Shown here: in pieces, positions 26,082 to 35,712 of the stretch
Layout of the letters: every line of letters starts with the position of its first letter
How positions within the stretch are numbered: position 1 is the first letter of the stretch
Assembly (NCBI RefSeq): GCF_013371495.1
Contig: NZ_JABWTA010000001.1
Span: 2,144,693-2,208,692 of the forward strand
From: Altererythrobacter lutimaris
Lineage (GTDB): Bacteria; Pseudomonadota; Alphaproteobacteria; Sphingomonadales; Sphingomonadaceae
Length of the DNA: 64,000 bases
Reading direction: 5' to 3'
Made by a program: the position numbers and the translations under genes
The notes under the pieces: generated by a model
Database searches by the model: none
What the model saw: only the letters and a program-made list of their open reading frames with translations
Told to the model about the DNA's origin: nothing

Positions 26082-26524
26082 CAAGCTGCTTCCAGCAGCT
26101 CGGTGTCGTGCAACAATTTGCCCAGATCAATAACCGCAACCATGTTTTCGCCGATCGGAACGAGCCCTTCGATATAGCCCGCAATGGGCTCCTCGGAGAT
26201 TGCATCGGGTTTTTGCAGAGCAGCAGTCTCGATCGCGACAATATCTTCAACGCTGTCCACGATAAGCCCGCGCGCCTGGCCATTCCATTCGCTCACAATA
26301 ATCGGGTTGCGCGGCGTCGCGTCCGTGGCATCCCACCCCAGACGCTGCGACAGATCGAACACAGGAACCACAGTCCCGCGAAGGTTCACGACACCAGCCA
26401 TGAATTCGGGAGCCTTGGGAAGCTTGGTGACAGGCGACCACGCGCGAATCTCGAGGATCGACATGATATCGAGGCCAAACAGCTGGCCTCCGACCTGAAA
26501 GGTGATCAATTCGCGTTGCATCAT
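26081..26524 (-). CDS. cheW: chemotaxis coupling protein CheW
   Basis: A 147-aa CheW that bridges chemoreceptors to CheA. It begins MMQRELITFQVGGQLFGLDI and contains ILEIRAWSPVTKLPKAPEFM, AGVVNLRGTVVPVFDLSQRL and GLIVDSVEDIV, all standard CheW stretches. The ATG at 26524 has a GAGGAG 5 nt upstream; the open frame extends further back into cheY but is rejected. It lies 22 bp after cheY and overlaps the downstream 94-aa gene. Confidence 0.95.
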   Translation of the reverse strand: MMQRELITFQVGGQLFGLDIMSILEIRAWSPVTKLPKAPEFMAGVVNLRGTVVPVFDLSQRLGWDATDATPRNPIIVSEWNGQARGLIVDSVEDIVAIETAALQKPDAISEEPIAGYIEGLVPIGENMVAVIDLGKLLHDTELLEAA

Positions 26525-26546
26525 TGTTCTCCTCGATTTGCGCGGT

Positions 26547-26918
26547 TCAATGGACGACCCGCCGTACTGCGGTCGCAAGCTTTTCGGCATCGAATGGTTT
26601 GACGATCCAGCCCGTCGCGCCAGCATCACGCGCGCGCTGCTTCTTTTCCGCAGAGCTTTCGGTGGTTAGCACCAGTATCGGTCGGTCGGCATGACGGCTC
26701 CCGGCGCGAAGCTGCTCGATCAAACCGAAACCATCCAGGCGTGGCATATTGATATCGGTAATCACCAGATCGACTTCATTTGAGGCAAGCCAGACGAGCG
26801 CATCCTGGCCGTCCTCGGCCTGCTCGACTTCAAATCCTTGCGCCGCGAGCGCGTGCAACAAAAGTGCCCGCATGCTCGGGCTGTCATCGACGGTGAGTAT
26901 CCTGATCGTCCGGTCCAT
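26547..26918 (-). CDS. cheY: CheY-type single-domain response regulator
   Basis: A 123-aa receiver domain. The acidic pocket is in ILTVDDSPSMRALL, the phospho-acceptor Asp in DLVITDINMPRLDGF, the conserved Thr/Ser in ILVLTTESS, and the Lys in WIVKPFDAEKL. It has no output domain, so it acts as the diffusible signal from CheA. The start at 26918 follows GGAGGA with good spacing. Its target is unclear, since no flagellar or pilus motor gene is in the window. Confidence 0.94.
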   Translation of the reverse strand: MDRTIRILTVDDSPSMRALLLHALAAQGFEVEQAEDGQDALVWLASNEVDLVITDINMPRLDGFGLIEQLRAGSRHADRPILVLTTESSAEKKQRARDAGATGWIVKPFDAEKLATAVRRVVH

Positions 26919-26941
26919 GATGGTTTCCTCCGAATGTCCTT

Positions 26942-27505
26942 CTAAAACAGTTCCACATCGCCGCGCGCTGCAGGCTCCGGGAAAGTGGGAGATGAAGTGG
27001 GCGCTTGCTGAGCGTCGGTTCGGGTGCAGCGCACCAGGCCAGAAGCAGGGCGGAAACGAACGCGGCGCGCGCTCGCCCCTTCCAGATCGCAATCAGCTAA
27101 CGCGATGCCCTCGCGCTTGAGAAATTCTCGCGCGAAGAGGGCGTTGGCTGAACCGATTTGCCGAAGGTTTGCATTCATGTTTGCACCGCCGAAAAGCCGG
27201 GCGCGCAATCGCGGCTTGCTCGCGCCACGCGCCAACATCTCGTTGATCAACAGTTCCATCAGATAGGCGCCGTAATGCTCATCCACCTGACAAGACGTGC
27301 GAGCGAATGCTGGTTCGGCGAGCAGGAAATGGTTCATCCCGCCGATCCGCGCCACAGGATCAAACAGGCAAGTCGAAACGCAGCTGCCGAGCACAGTGTT
27401 GAACTCTACATCAGCATCGCCTGACGCTCTAGCTTCGCCCCGCATGACGGTAATCCTGCGCAGCGCTCGCGCAGGTTGCTGGTCTAGATGAGTGAGCGCA
27501 GTCAT
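26942..27505 (-). CDS. cheD: chemoreceptor glutamine deamidase CheD
   Basis: A 187-aa CheD. The catalytic Cys lies in NTVLGSCVSTCLFDP, and the His in GGMNHFLLAEP; the motif LRARLFGGANM is also typical. CheD deamidates Gln residues in receptors and can bind CheC or CheY-P elsewhere. The ATG overlaps the cheB stop by 4 bp. The last 25 residues are a Pro-rich tail not needed for the fold. Confidence 0.94.
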   Translation of the reverse strand: MTALTHLDQQPARALRRITVMRGEARASGDADVEFNTVLGSCVSTCLFDPVARIGGMNHFLLAEPAFARTSCQVDEHYGAYLMELLINEMLARGASKPRLRARLFGGANMNANLRQIGSANALFAREFLKREGIALADCDLEGASARRVRFRPASGLVRCTRTDAQQAPTSSPTFPEPAARGDVELF

Positions 27506-28536
27506 GCAGCGCTCACTTTAGTCAGGTACGAAGCAATCTCCCTGAGCGAAAGCACTGACTGAGCCGCGCCCTTTTCAATCGCTGCGCGCGGCATCCCAAA
27601 AACCACACTCGATGCTTCGTCTTGTGCGATGGTTGTGGCGCCGCTTTGCTTCATTGCCAGAAGACCATCGGCTCCGTCCTGACCCATTCCGGTCAGGAGA
27701 ATGCCAAGCGACTTCGATCCTGCTCCGCTGGCGGCAGAGTGGAACAACGCATCAACGCTGGGGCAGTGTCCTGAAACGGGATCACCTTCGCGCAAAGAAG
27801 TGCGAAGCCCACCATCACTGCACTTCACTACCCGCAAATGTCGCGCGTCTCCCGGGGCGAGGTAGACATATCCACGCTGTAAGGTTGTGTGATTGTCCGC
27901 AAGGGCAAGCATCGGCTCGCACACTGCGTTAAGTGACTGCGCGATCGCGGCGGCAAACTGCGCGTTGACATGCTGCACAATGACGATCGGAGGACAATCA
28001 ACAAGCAATCCGGCAAGGACTTGTCGCAAAGCCTCAACTCCGCCGGTAGAAGAGCCGAGAACCACAAGCTCGGGGCGATTAACAGGCGGCTGTGAACTCG
28101 ACGCAACGGCCACCGAAGCTCCGGTTTCTCGAAACTTCTGGCCCACCTGTGCCGCTTCCCGCACGAGACGAACGAGCTCGCCGCCATCTTCAAGCGGCAT
28201 GCCCCCTTTTTGAGTGCTCTTTGCATAGCAACTTACTGCGCCCAGTTGCAGCGCATGCGCAGTGATCGCAGTTCCCGCCTGAGTGGACCCGGAAACGATG
28301 ATCACAGGTGTGGGGCGCAATTCCATGATCTTCTGCAGGAATGACAAGCCATCCATTCCCGGCATCTCGATATCAAGCGTGACGACATCAGGATCGAGCT
28401 CGCGAATAAGAGTGCGCGCCTCTTTCGCATCACAAGCATAGCCAACGACTTCGATGTCATCCTCTTGCGAAATCCGTGCCGCCAGTAGGCTGCGGAACAG
28501 GCGGGAATCATCGACGATAAGTACGGAGATCGCCAT
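27502..28536 (-). CDS. cheB: protein-glutamate methylesterase CheB (catalytically complete)
   Basis: A 344-aa CheB with an N-terminal receiver (LIVDDSRLFRSLL; Asp in VVTLDIEMPGMDG) and a C-terminal methylesterase domain. The catalytic triad is intact: Ser in VVLGSSTGGVEAL, His in IVIVQHVNAQFA, Asp in LLTGMGQDGADG. It removes methyl groups from receptors to reset adaptation, opposing CheR. It overlaps cheR by 1 bp and cheD by 4 bp. It is the useful comparison for the degenerate CheB-like gene at 33901-34926. Confidence 0.96.
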   Translation of the reverse strand: MAISVLIVDDSRLFRSLLAARISQEDDIEVVGYACDAKEARTLIRELDPDVVTLDIEMPGMDGLSFLQKIMELRPTPVIIVSGSTQAGTAITAHALQLGAVSCYAKSTQKGGMPLEDGGELVRLVREAAQVGQKFRETGASVAVASSSQPPVNRPELVVLGSSTGGVEALRQVLAGLLVDCPPIVIVQHVNAQFAAAIAQSLNAVCEPMLALADNHTTLQRGYVYLAPGDARHLRVVKCSDGGLRTSLREGDPVSGHCPSVDALFHSAASGAGSKSLGILLTGMGQDGADGLLAMKQSGATTIAQDEASSVVFGMPRAAIEKGAAQSVLSLREIASYLTKVSAA

Positions 28537-29417
28537 CAGCTGCGCCTCCGGTAGATTGTTGGTCCAAGAGTTTCGAGCCCAAGCTCGGTATCTGATCCGA
28601 TACGTTCGGAATGCCCGATAAAGAGATGGCCTCCCGGTTTCAGCTGCTCAGCCAGACGCCTGACCAATCGGTCCTTGGTCGGCTGATCAAAATAGATCAT
28701 CACATTGCGGCAAAAGATAACGTCGAACTGACCAGACATCGGCCATTCGCCCAGTAGATTAAGCTCGCGGAACCGCACTAGGTCACGCACTTGCGAGACG
28801 ATCCGCAACTGCCGTCCGACGGGCTCGCACCAATTGGCGAGAAGCGCTGTTTCGAGGTTTTCCAGAGCGTCCTCTGGATAGGTGGCATTCTGGGCGGTTT
28901 CCAGCGCGTGCGGAGCCAGATCTGTGGCCAAGGCAAGCACATCCTTATGCGCGAAAGCCTTCCCGGCGCTGCGATCCGGACCGAGCAGGACCATCATCAA
29001 ATTCCAGATCTCTTCGCCGCTTGAACACCCTGCTGACCAAATGCGCACAGCCTGGCCTGCCTTGGCTTTTGCAGTTAGCGGCGCGCGCAAATGCTCTGCC
29101 ACGAAGTCGAAGTGATGCGCCTCGCGGTGAAAATAGGTGTGGTTGGTGGTCAGCGCTGCCAGTGTTTTCGCGATAAGAGCGCTGTCGCGAGCAAGCAAAG
29201 CCAGAAACTCCGCAAAGGTCTGGCAGCCAGAGCGGCGCACATGCGGTGCGAGCCGCGAATAGACCAGCATCCGCTTACTCTCATCCAGCACAATGCCGGT
29301 ATGTGTGTGAGCAAGTTCAGACACTTGTGCGAAATCGCGCGCAGAATATACCTGCGGACTGACGCCAGGGATTATCCCGCCTTGAGCATCGGATGAAGGA
29401 TCAACCACCAAGGTCAT
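28536..29417 (-). CDS. cheR: chemotaxis protein methyltransferase CheR
   Basis: A 293-aa CheR. The N-terminal helical domain has ESKRMLVYSRLAPHVRRSG, and the SAM-binding domain has IWSAGCSSGEEIWNLMMVLL, FDVIFCRNVMIYFDQPTKD and GGHLFIGHSERI. It methylates receptor glutamates with SAM. The neighbouring receptor ends in a WxxF motif of the type that tethers CheR, so a local enzyme-receptor pairing is likely. Its ATG overlaps the cheA stop by 4 bp. Confidence 0.96.
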   Translation of the reverse strand: MTLVVDPSSDAQGGIIPGVSPQVYSARDFAQVSELAHTHTGIVLDESKRMLVYSRLAPHVRRSGCQTFAEFLALLARDSALIAKTLAALTTNHTYFHREAHHFDFVAEHLRAPLTAKAKAGQAVRIWSAGCSSGEEIWNLMMVLLGPDRSAGKAFAHKDVLALATDLAPHALETAQNATYPEDALENLETALLANWCEPVGRQLRIVSQVRDLVRFRELNLLGEWPMSGQFDVIFCRNVMIYFDQPTKDRLVRRLAEQLKPGGHLFIGHSERIGSDTELGLETLGPTIYRRRS

Positions 29418-31549
29418 GCGGCAAGATCTTCTGTCGGTTCGCGGCTGGCCGATGTGACGATGTGATCGACGTCGACAATCAGAGCGACACGGCCGTCTCC
29501 CAGGATCGTCGCACCGGCAATGCCGGGTACCGGGTGGTAATGTGTCTCGAGGCTCTTGATCACAAACTGGCGTTGGTCGGCGATCACATCGACCAGCAAT
29601 GCGACCTGTCCAAATCGCTCTGTCTCGACGATGACAAGCACGCCGTCTTCAGGTTTGGTGCAAGTGCTAGGCTCGCCCACAAAATTGCCAAGCGGGACAA
29701 TTGGCACAAATTGATCTCGCACATTAAGCATCTGGCGACTGGTGCCGAGACCGCGCACACTGTCTTGTGTAGGGCGCAAGCTCTCAACGACATTTGCCAG
29801 AGGTATGACCATGGAATGTTGGCCGACTTGCACGATCATCCCATCAGCAATTGCGAGTGTCAGCGGCAAAGTGAGCACGAAAGCCGTACCACTGCCGGGC
29901 GTGGATTCGATGGTAATGCGTCCGCCAAGCTCTTTCACATTCTGGCGCACCACATCCATTCCGACCCCGCGGCCGGATATACTGGAGACCTCTTTTGCGG
30001 TCGAAAAACCCGGCGCGAAAATGAGATTGTCGATTTCCTCGTCTGAAAGTGCCTGACCTTCGCTGACGACGCCTTTCTCGATGGCTTTCGCCAACACTTT
30101 CTCGCGATCGATACCGCGACCATCATCTGAAATTCGAATGAGAATGCGGCCCGCACGATGCTCTGCCGAAAGACGCAAGGTGCCGTCAGCCGACTTTCCT
30201 GCTTCAACCCTGTCCGCAGGGTCTTCAATGCCATGATCCACGGCATTTCGAATAAGGTGAGTCATGGGCTCGCCAAGCCGCTCGATAACTGTCTTGTCGA
30301 GCTCAGTTCCTTCACCCTGCACTTCAAGCTTCACATGCTTGCCGGTCGACGATGCCAGTTCGCGCAAGAGGCGCGGAACGCGGTTGAAAACGGAACTGAT
30401 CGGCTGCGCGCGGATCGCCATTGCGCGTTCCTGGATATCGCGCACCAGCCCCTCGAGCATGGCCAGCTCTTCGATATGATCCATTCCATTCGCGCCGAGC
30501 TTTTGTGCGAGCATTGCTTGCGCGATGACCAGTTCGCCAACGCCGTCAATCAGCTTGTCGAGTTTCGACAGTTCGATCCGCACCGATTGATTCTCAGTTG
30601 CATTGCGCTTGGCCGGAACCTTCGCTGGTTGGGGAGCATTGCCGACCGTGGGCACCTCCTCTTCAGCCTTCGCAGCCACCTGAGCCTCTGCGACTTCGGT
30701 TTCGCCGACATCGGTATGCTCGCCAGCATGGGCAACCGGCGGAATGTTCTCGTCGGGACCATAGGCAAGGCCACAGGTCTCACCGGCAAAGTCGAATATC
30801 TCTGCCACATCGGCCTGATCGACCGAACCGGGCATCTCGAACGTCCATCCGAGATAGCCTCGCTGAGGATCAAAGGCATCGAGCGAGGGAACCTCTTCTG
30901 TGTCGCAGTGCTGGCACGTTCCGCCCATTTGCCGCAGCTCGCGCAGCCACAGCAGCGGATCATTGCCATTGGTCATCGCCTCTGCATGTGGACGCACATG
31001 TACGAGCAGGCCAGGAGCGGGTGGCTGTTGTGCAACAGGCTCCGCCGCTGACGATGGCGCAGCCAGATCATCGAGCAAGCCATCCAGATCGAGGTCGTCT
31101 GAGGGGGCTTTGTCTTGTGTGACCTCGACCTCTTTCTGCTCGCCCGAGCTGGCCTCGCCACTCGCCGCATTATTGTCTGCCTGAGCCGCCGTCAGCTTCG
31201 CGATTAGCGCTTCATCGTCCGGTGCATCAGTCCCAGCGCGCGCCGCATCGACGTGGTCGCGCAAGCAGTCGAGCGCATGCAGCATGAGGTCGACAAGCGG
31301 TTCAGTCAGCCCCACACGATCTTCGCGCACGTCCGCAAGCAATGTCTCAAAGCAATGTGTAAAGCCTTGTAGCGGCATATGGCCGAATGCGCCTGCACCG
31401 CCCTTGATCGAGTGCACCGCGCGGAAGATCGCATTGATCGTTTCCGCATCCTGTTCGCCGGCTTTGCATGTCTCTAGCCCGGCTTCCGCCGCTTCCAGAG
31501 ACTCCTCACATTCTGTGAAGAATACACCTTGAATGTCATCGAGGTTCAT
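29414..31549 (-). CDS. cheA: chemotaxis sensor histidine kinase CheA
   Basis: A 711-aa CheA. P1 (HPt) carries phospho-acceptor His46 in IFRAVHSIKGGAGAFGH. A spacer rich in Glu/Ala follows, then a P2-like domain (about 185-285) containing QMGGTCQHCDTEEVPSLD. The dimerisation helices are at about 330-400 (LSKLDKLIDGVGELVIAQAM), the HATPase at about 400-570 (LIRNAVDHGIEDPADR; GRGVGMDVVRQNVKELGG) and the CheW-like domain ends the protein. The start at 31549 overlaps the STAS stop by 4 bp; a 13-residue upstream extension is rejected. All domains needed for autophosphorylation appear complete. Confidence 0.95.
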   Translation of the reverse strand: MNLDDIQGVFFTECEESLEAAEAGLETCKAGEQDAETINAIFRAVHSIKGGAGAFGHMPLQGFTHCFETLLADVREDRVGLTEPLVDLMLHALDCLRDHVDAARAGTDAPDDEALIAKLTAAQADNNAASGEASSGEQKEVEVTQDKAPSDDLDLDGLLDDLAAPSSAAEPVAQQPPAPGLLVHVRPHAEAMTNGNDPLLWLRELRQMGGTCQHCDTEEVPSLDAFDPQRGYLGWTFEMPGSVDQADVAEIFDFAGETCGLAYGPDENIPPVAHAGEHTDVGETEVAEAQVAAKAEEEVPTVGNAPQPAKVPAKRNATENQSVRIELSKLDKLIDGVGELVIAQAMLAQKLGANGMDHIEELAMLEGLVRDIQERAMAIRAQPISSVFNRVPRLLRELASSTGKHVKLEVQGEGTELDKTVIERLGEPMTHLIRNAVDHGIEDPADRVEAGKSADGTLRLSAEHRAGRILIRISDDGRGIDREKVLAKAIEKGVVSEGQALSDEEIDNLIFAPGFSTAKEVSSISGRGVGMDVVRQNVKELGGRITIESTPGSGTAFVLTLPLTLAIADGMIVQVGQHSMVIPLANVVESLRPTQDSVRGLGTSRQMLNVRDQFVPIVPLGNFVGEPSTCTKPEDGVLVIVETERFGQVALLVDVIADQRQFVIKSLETHYHPVPGIAGATILGDGRVALIVDVDHIVTSASREPTEDLAA

Positions 31550-31809
31550 ACCGCTTCTCCTGCGTCGAGCAGACAGCCGAGCCCGCACATGGCAATGGCG
31601 CTTTGCAGTTTTTCCGAAGCCTCGACGATGACGATGCCTTCACCGGTCTTTGAAGCGGAAACCAGCACCTGGAGTGCGGCCTGACTGAACTTCTCAACCT
31701 TGCTGCCATCAACGCAGATGGCGTCGCTGCCCTGGGCTTCCGTCAATTCATTGTAGATGCCGCGAGCCGCCACGCGATCACACGAGCGAGGCAAAACTAT
31801 CGTAGGCAT
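31546..31809 (-). CDS. STAS-domain protein in the chemotaxis operon
   Basis: An 87-aa single STAS domain (related to anti-sigma-factor antagonists). It shows ICVDGSKVEKFSQAALQVLV, where the Ser in FSQAALQ sits near the usual phosphorylation position, and VIVEASEKLQSAIAMCGL. Such proteins occur in chemotaxis operons as switchable adaptors, but their partner is not established. It lies between the MCP and cheA genes, 32 bp after the first and overlapping the second by 4 bp. Confidence 0.85.
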   Translation of the reverse strand: MPTIVLPRSCDRVAARGIYNELTEAQGSDAICVDGSKVEKFSQAALQVLVSASKTGEGIVIVEASEKLQSAIAMCGLGCLLDAGEAV

Positions 31810-31841
31810 GTTGCTTCTCCGCCGAGTCCTGCACCGAGTCC

Positions 31842-33674
31842 TTAAAACTCGCTCCAGTCATCCTCATCGAGATCTTGCGCCAGCGCGAGATTTCCGACCG
31901 TTTGCGGCTGAGCGCTCCGCGCTTTTGGTTTCGCCGCCACAAGGCTCGGTTGACGGGCATGATCGGAGACTTCAGCAGCCGTGCGGAATTGCGCGACCAG
32001 ACGATCGAGCTCGCCCGCCTCATCCGCGAGGCTGCGGGCTGCCGCGGTCGATTCTTCCACCATCGCTGCATTTTGCTGCGTCATCCGATCCATGTCGTGG
32101 ACAGAGCTATTGATCTGGTCGAGATTGGTCGCCTGTGTGGTCGCTGCTTCCGCAATCTGACTGATCTGATCGCGCACTTCACCTACGCGCTCGACGATTG
32201 TCGAAAGCAAATCGCCGGTCTCACCAACCAGCGAGACACCTTCGCCAACCTGCTCCGAACTAGTCAGGATCAGTTCCTTGATGTCGCGCGCCGCATCGGC
32301 GCTGCGCTGCGCCAAAGCGCGGACTTCATTTGCCACCACGGCAAAGCCCTTGCCCGCATCACCTGCGCGTGCCGCTTCGACACCAGCATTGAGTGCAAGG
32401 AGGTTCGTCTGGAAAGCGATCCCGTCGATAAGATCGATGATCTGCGTAATCTCGCCAGCGGACTTTTCGATGTTGGCCATGGCGGAGACTGCACGCTCGA
32501 CCACCTCGCCACCATGCGTGGCTTCGCGGTGCGTGTCAGCAATCGAGTTTTGCGCATTCTGCGCGTTTCCAGCAGTTTCCTTGACCAAATCAGTGACCTG
32601 GCTCATCGCAGCGGCGGTTTCTTCCAGGCTTGCCGCCTGACGTTCATTGCGTGAAGCCAGATCATCGGAAGCCGCACGGATTTCCGATGCGCCAGTGTTC
32701 ACACCCTTTGCGGATACGCCCACATCAAGCATCAGCGTTCCCAGCCGCTCGACCGACTGGTTGAAGGCTTCACGCACCGGTTCATATTGAGGCTCGTATT
32801 TTTCCGTGAGGCGATATGTGAGGTCACCATCGGCCAGCTTCTCCAGAGCACCAGTTAGGCCGTCTACGACGACTTTCTGATCCTTGGCGCTGTTAACCTG
32901 CGCGCGCGACGCTTCACGGAAGACTTCGATTGCGCGCGTCATTGTACCGAATTCGTCTTCGCCGTGTTGGTCCGTTTTGCCCGCTTCCAGATCACCATCT
33001 GCCATGCGATTCATGACATTAGCAGTGTCCGCAAGCGGTGCGAGAACACGGCGCGACAACCACCAAAGGCCTCCGATCACACCGCCCAGGATCACAATGC
33101 CGCCTCCAATCAGCATGCTTATCGACGACCACAATTCGTTGTTCGATTTGGCTTTGAGTTCGGCTTCAACGTTGTTGGTCATTGCGACCATCTCGTCGAT
33201 CCGAACCCGGTGAGCGTCATAGAGCTGCGAAGCGCGAGTCCTTGATTGACGCATCGCTTCAACGTCACCTCGACGAGCAGCGGGAAGAAGCCGTTCGTTT
33301 ACCTCTTCCCAGAAAGCCTCTGCGTCCGTGGCTACGTTCTCCGCCAGTGCCGCTTTAAGTGTTGGGTCAAGGTCTGATGCGGACCAAAACTCTGCTCTTG
33401 TGCGCCAGGCCTGCTCCAGCTCGCCAAGTTCAGCGCCAAACTCGTCGTATTTCTCGGGCTCATGCACGAGCCGATTAACAATCAGATAGCTCTCAACAAG
33501 AAATTCCGGAGGCGGCAGGATATCCGCGTAGAAGTCATCAAGTTGCTTACCTTGAAGATAGAGTTCACCGCCATAGCGTACCTTGTGAATGTTGAATGCT
33601 GCCATAATCGCAGCCAGCAAAGTGATCGCGATGATTGCGGCGCCGCCAATTCGCGCCATGCGTTGGATCGTCAT
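31842..33674 (-). CDS. methyl-accepting chemotaxis protein with CheR-tether tail
   Basis: A 610-aa transmembrane chemoreceptor. TM1 ([19 protein letters not shown]) is followed by a periplasmic helical sensor of about 160 residues. TM2 ([20 protein letters not shown]) leads into HAMP ([20 protein letters not shown]). The signalling hairpin tip is [19 protein letters not shown] with [20 protein letters not shown]. The protein ends in DWSEF, a WxxF pentapeptide of the kind that docks CheR/CheB. The start at 33674 ([11 protein letters not shown]) was preferred; an in-frame ATG at 33728 is possible. It heads the chemotaxis operon. No ligand can be inferred. Confidence 0.95.
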   Translation of the reverse strand: MTIQRMARIGGAAIIAITLLAAIMAAFNIHKVRYGGELYLQGKQLDDFYADILPPPEFLVESYLIVNRLVHEPEKYDEFGAELGELEQAWRTRAEFWSASDLDPTLKAALAENVATDAEAFWEEVNERLLPAARRGDVEAMRQSRTRASQLYDAHRVRIDEMVAMTNNVEAELKAKSNNELWSSISMLIGGGIVILGGVIGGLWWLSRRVLAPLADTANVMNRMADGDLEAGKTDQHGEDEFGTMTRAIEVFREASRAQVNSAKDQKVVVDGLTGALEKLADGDLTYRLTEKYEPQYEPVREAFNQSVERLGTLMLDVGVSAKGVNTGASEIRAASDDLASRNERQAASLEETAAAMSQVTDLVKETAGNAQNAQNSIADTHREATHGGEVVERAVSAMANIEKSAGEITQIIDLIDGIAFQTNLLALNAGVEAARAGDAGKGFAVVANEVRALAQRSADAARDIKELILTSSEQVGEGVSLVGETGDLLSTIVERVGEVRDQISQIAEAATTQATNLDQINSSVHDMDRMTQQNAAMVEESTAAARSLADEAGELDRLVAQFRTAAEVSDHARQPSLVAAKPKARSAQPQTVGNLALAQDLDEDDWSEF

Positions 33675-33900
33675 TTCTAAGAGGCCCTCATCTTGTTGAG
33701 GGCGCACACGCTTTCGCGAGAGAAGCATGCGCGCCTGGTGAACCGATGCAGTTAATGAGCGCGCGCGAACATGGTCTTTCCCGTCGCCCACGTGACAATC
33801 CTTAGGTCGCTGCAACGCCGCGTTTGGCGGCGCGACTTATGCGGGGGTGCGGATCTATGTTGCATGGCGGGAAACAGCGCTGAGCGCAAAAGGAGTAGGT

Positions 33901-34926
33901 GTGAAAGAAGCAAGAGTGCTGGTGGTCGACGATTCAGCAGCAATGCGCGCATTGTTCTGTGACATTCTCGATCAGGCAAAGTATGTTGAAGTCGTCGGCA
34001 CAGCGCGCAGCGCGGAGGAAGCGCGCGACAAGATTGACGAGCTTCGCCCTAATGTCCTGACGCTTGACGTGGAAATGCCGGGAATGAGTGGGATCGAGTT
34101 TCTCGAAGAGATCATGGCTGAAAAACCGATGCCCGTTGTAATGCTGTCGAGCATCACGCAATCCGGCACAGGCACAGCTCAGAAAGCGCTTGAACTGGGT
34201 GCGGTGGATTGCTTCCCCAAACCGCTCAATGCATCGCCTGAGGTGTTTGCAGAAAGTGTCGCCAAGCTAGGCGAAATGGTGGTCAACGCAGCCAATGGCG
34301 AAACGACGAGCACTGCCAGTTCGGGTGGCGATGCCGGAGCATCCAGTTACACATCGAACGGGACTGTCGTCGCGCTAGCTGGGGGGCCTTCTTGCCTCGA
34401 TACGCTGCGTCAGATCCTCGCCGCGATGCCAAACAATTGTCCAGCGACATTGGTGTTGACCGATTGCGACAAATCAAGCGCGCATGAATTCGTGCACAAA
34501 GCGAGCTCCTATGCTGCTTGCAAAGTGGCTTTGGCTTCGGGCGATCAGATGCTTGCGCCTGGCACTGTCTACATCGCCGCCTCGGGCGACCACCATATCC
34601 TGATCGAAGACCCGCAAAACCCGGTGCTCCGCTTGGCAGATCGCGATCCGGTCAACGGCTTTAGACCGTCTGCCGATCTGCTGTTTGGCGCATTGGCCCG
34701 AAGCAAAATTCCTTGCATTGCCGGATTACTCGAAGGCGACGGGGAAGACGGGGTGCGTGGCCTAAAGATGCTGGATGACACCGGACGCACGGTCTTGTTG
34801 CAACAGGTGTCCATGAGCGGCAAAGCGCAGCGCATTGAAGCAGCATGCCGCGAAGGTGCGGGCGGCACGCCTCTTGCCGTTAGCGACTTTGCTACAAGAC
34901 TTTTGGATTTGACCCGCGCTGAATAA
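33901..34926 (+). CDS. CheB-like response regulator with a degenerate, probably inactive esterase domain
   Basis: A 341-aa protein from GTG 33901, preceded by AAAAGGAG with 5-nt spacing. The receiver (1-120) is intact: DD10-11, phospho-acceptor Asp56 in [13 protein letters not shown], and Lys107 in CFPKPLN. After a Ser/Gly linker (about 130-153) the CheB catalytic domain is recognisable by alignment with the operon's CheB. However, the catalytic Ser motif GSSTGGVEAL is replaced by [10 protein letters not shown] (Ser to Gly) and the catalytic His (VQHV) by Asp (TDCD). The region of the catalytic Asp ([11 protein letters not shown]) is kept. It is divergent from the MCP-led chemotaxis operon with 226 bp between. 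It is probably a phosphorylation-controlled regulator or a decoy, not an esterase. Confidence 0.88.
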   Translation: MKEARVLVVDDSAAMRALFCDILDQAKYVEVVGTARSAEEARDKIDELRPNVLTLDVEMPGMSGIEFLEEIMAEKPMPVVMLSSITQSGTGTAQKALELGAVDCFPKPLNASPEVFAESVAKLGEMVVNAANGETTSTASSGGDAGASSYTSNGTVVALAGGPSCLDTLRQILAAMPNNCPATLVLTDCDKSSAHEFVHKASSYAACKVALASGDQMLAPGTVYIAASGDHHILIEDPQNPVLRLADRDPVNGFRPSADLLFGALARSKIPCIAGLLEGDGEDGVRGLKMLDDTGRTVLLQQVSMSGKAQRIEAACREGAGGTPLAVSDFATRLLDLTRAE

Positions 34927-34964
34927 ATCGAGACTCTGGCTCGGGTTTGGTGACCGGAAGAAAT

Positions 34965-35041
<77 letters not shown>

Positions 35042-35246
35042 TCCTGAAGAATGGTAATGCGCTATCAACACATAGACCGCGCCTCAGCGCGCGCGGCGCT
35101 TAGCAAAGGCTGCGATGGCCTGCCAACAAAAAAGCTTTTCACGAAGTCACACAACGATGAGCCACTCAACACGACTTGGCCCGCAACCCTCTCGATAGGC
35201 GCGTTAGCCTTTCAGTAAGTGAATCGCGCTTAACCTTTTTCTCGAC

Positions 35247-35645
35247 ATGACAGCAATCGAATCTCCTGAACAGCTAAGGGCCATGCGCGAAGCACTGGCT
35301 GAACGTCGCCCGCTTTCCAAGCGCTGGCGCGAGCTGCATGCACTTGGCCAACAAATCGCTGTCAAAGCACAGCTTGCACCGGAGCCTTTTGAGGGCCCGA
35401 TCGCTGACTTTCCGAATGCGGTCGTGGATGCGGCACCCTGGCACCGCGATCTCGCTGAACAAGCGCTTGAAGATATCGATGCCATGCTGCAGCCGGGCCT
35501 CACGGCATTACAAGCGATCGAAGCGCGCGGCACAGACGTAACCGCGCCTGCGCTTGCCTTATGGCGTGAGTTTTACAATGCCCGGGAAGGTCTGATGGGA
35601 TTGGCACCAACGCAAACCGCGCCTGCGGAAGCTGCACAAGGCTAA
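35247..35645 (+). CDS. unknown 132-aa cytoplasmic protein
   Basis: A 132-aa, mostly helical, soluble protein beginning MTAIESPEQLRAMREALAER. It has no signal peptide, membrane segment, Cys cluster or recognised motif. The composition and reading frame fit the genome's codon use. It lies between the tRNA and mmcB, 67 bp before the latter's chosen start. Function unknown. Confidence 0.65.
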   Translation: MTAIESPEQLRAMREALAERRPLSKRWRELHALGQQIAVKAQLAPEPFEGPIADFPNAVVDAAPWHRDLAEQALEDIDAMLQPGLTALQAIEARGTDVTAPALALWREFYNAREGLMGLAPTQTAPAEAAQG

Positions 35646-35685
35646 ACCGCACACTACGTCATATTGGCGGATCAAGCTTGACCTT

Positions 35686-35700
35686 GTTCGCCATATGTTC
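35686..35700. promoter_or_regulatory. alphaproteobacterial LexA (SOS) box upstream of mmcB
   Basis: GTTCGCCATATGTTC matches the alphaproteobacterial LexA consensus GTTC-N7-GTTC exactly. It ends 12 bp before the chosen mmcB start, where bound LexA would block transcription or initiation. Confidence 0.8.
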
Positions 35701-35712
35701 CAGCATATCTGG

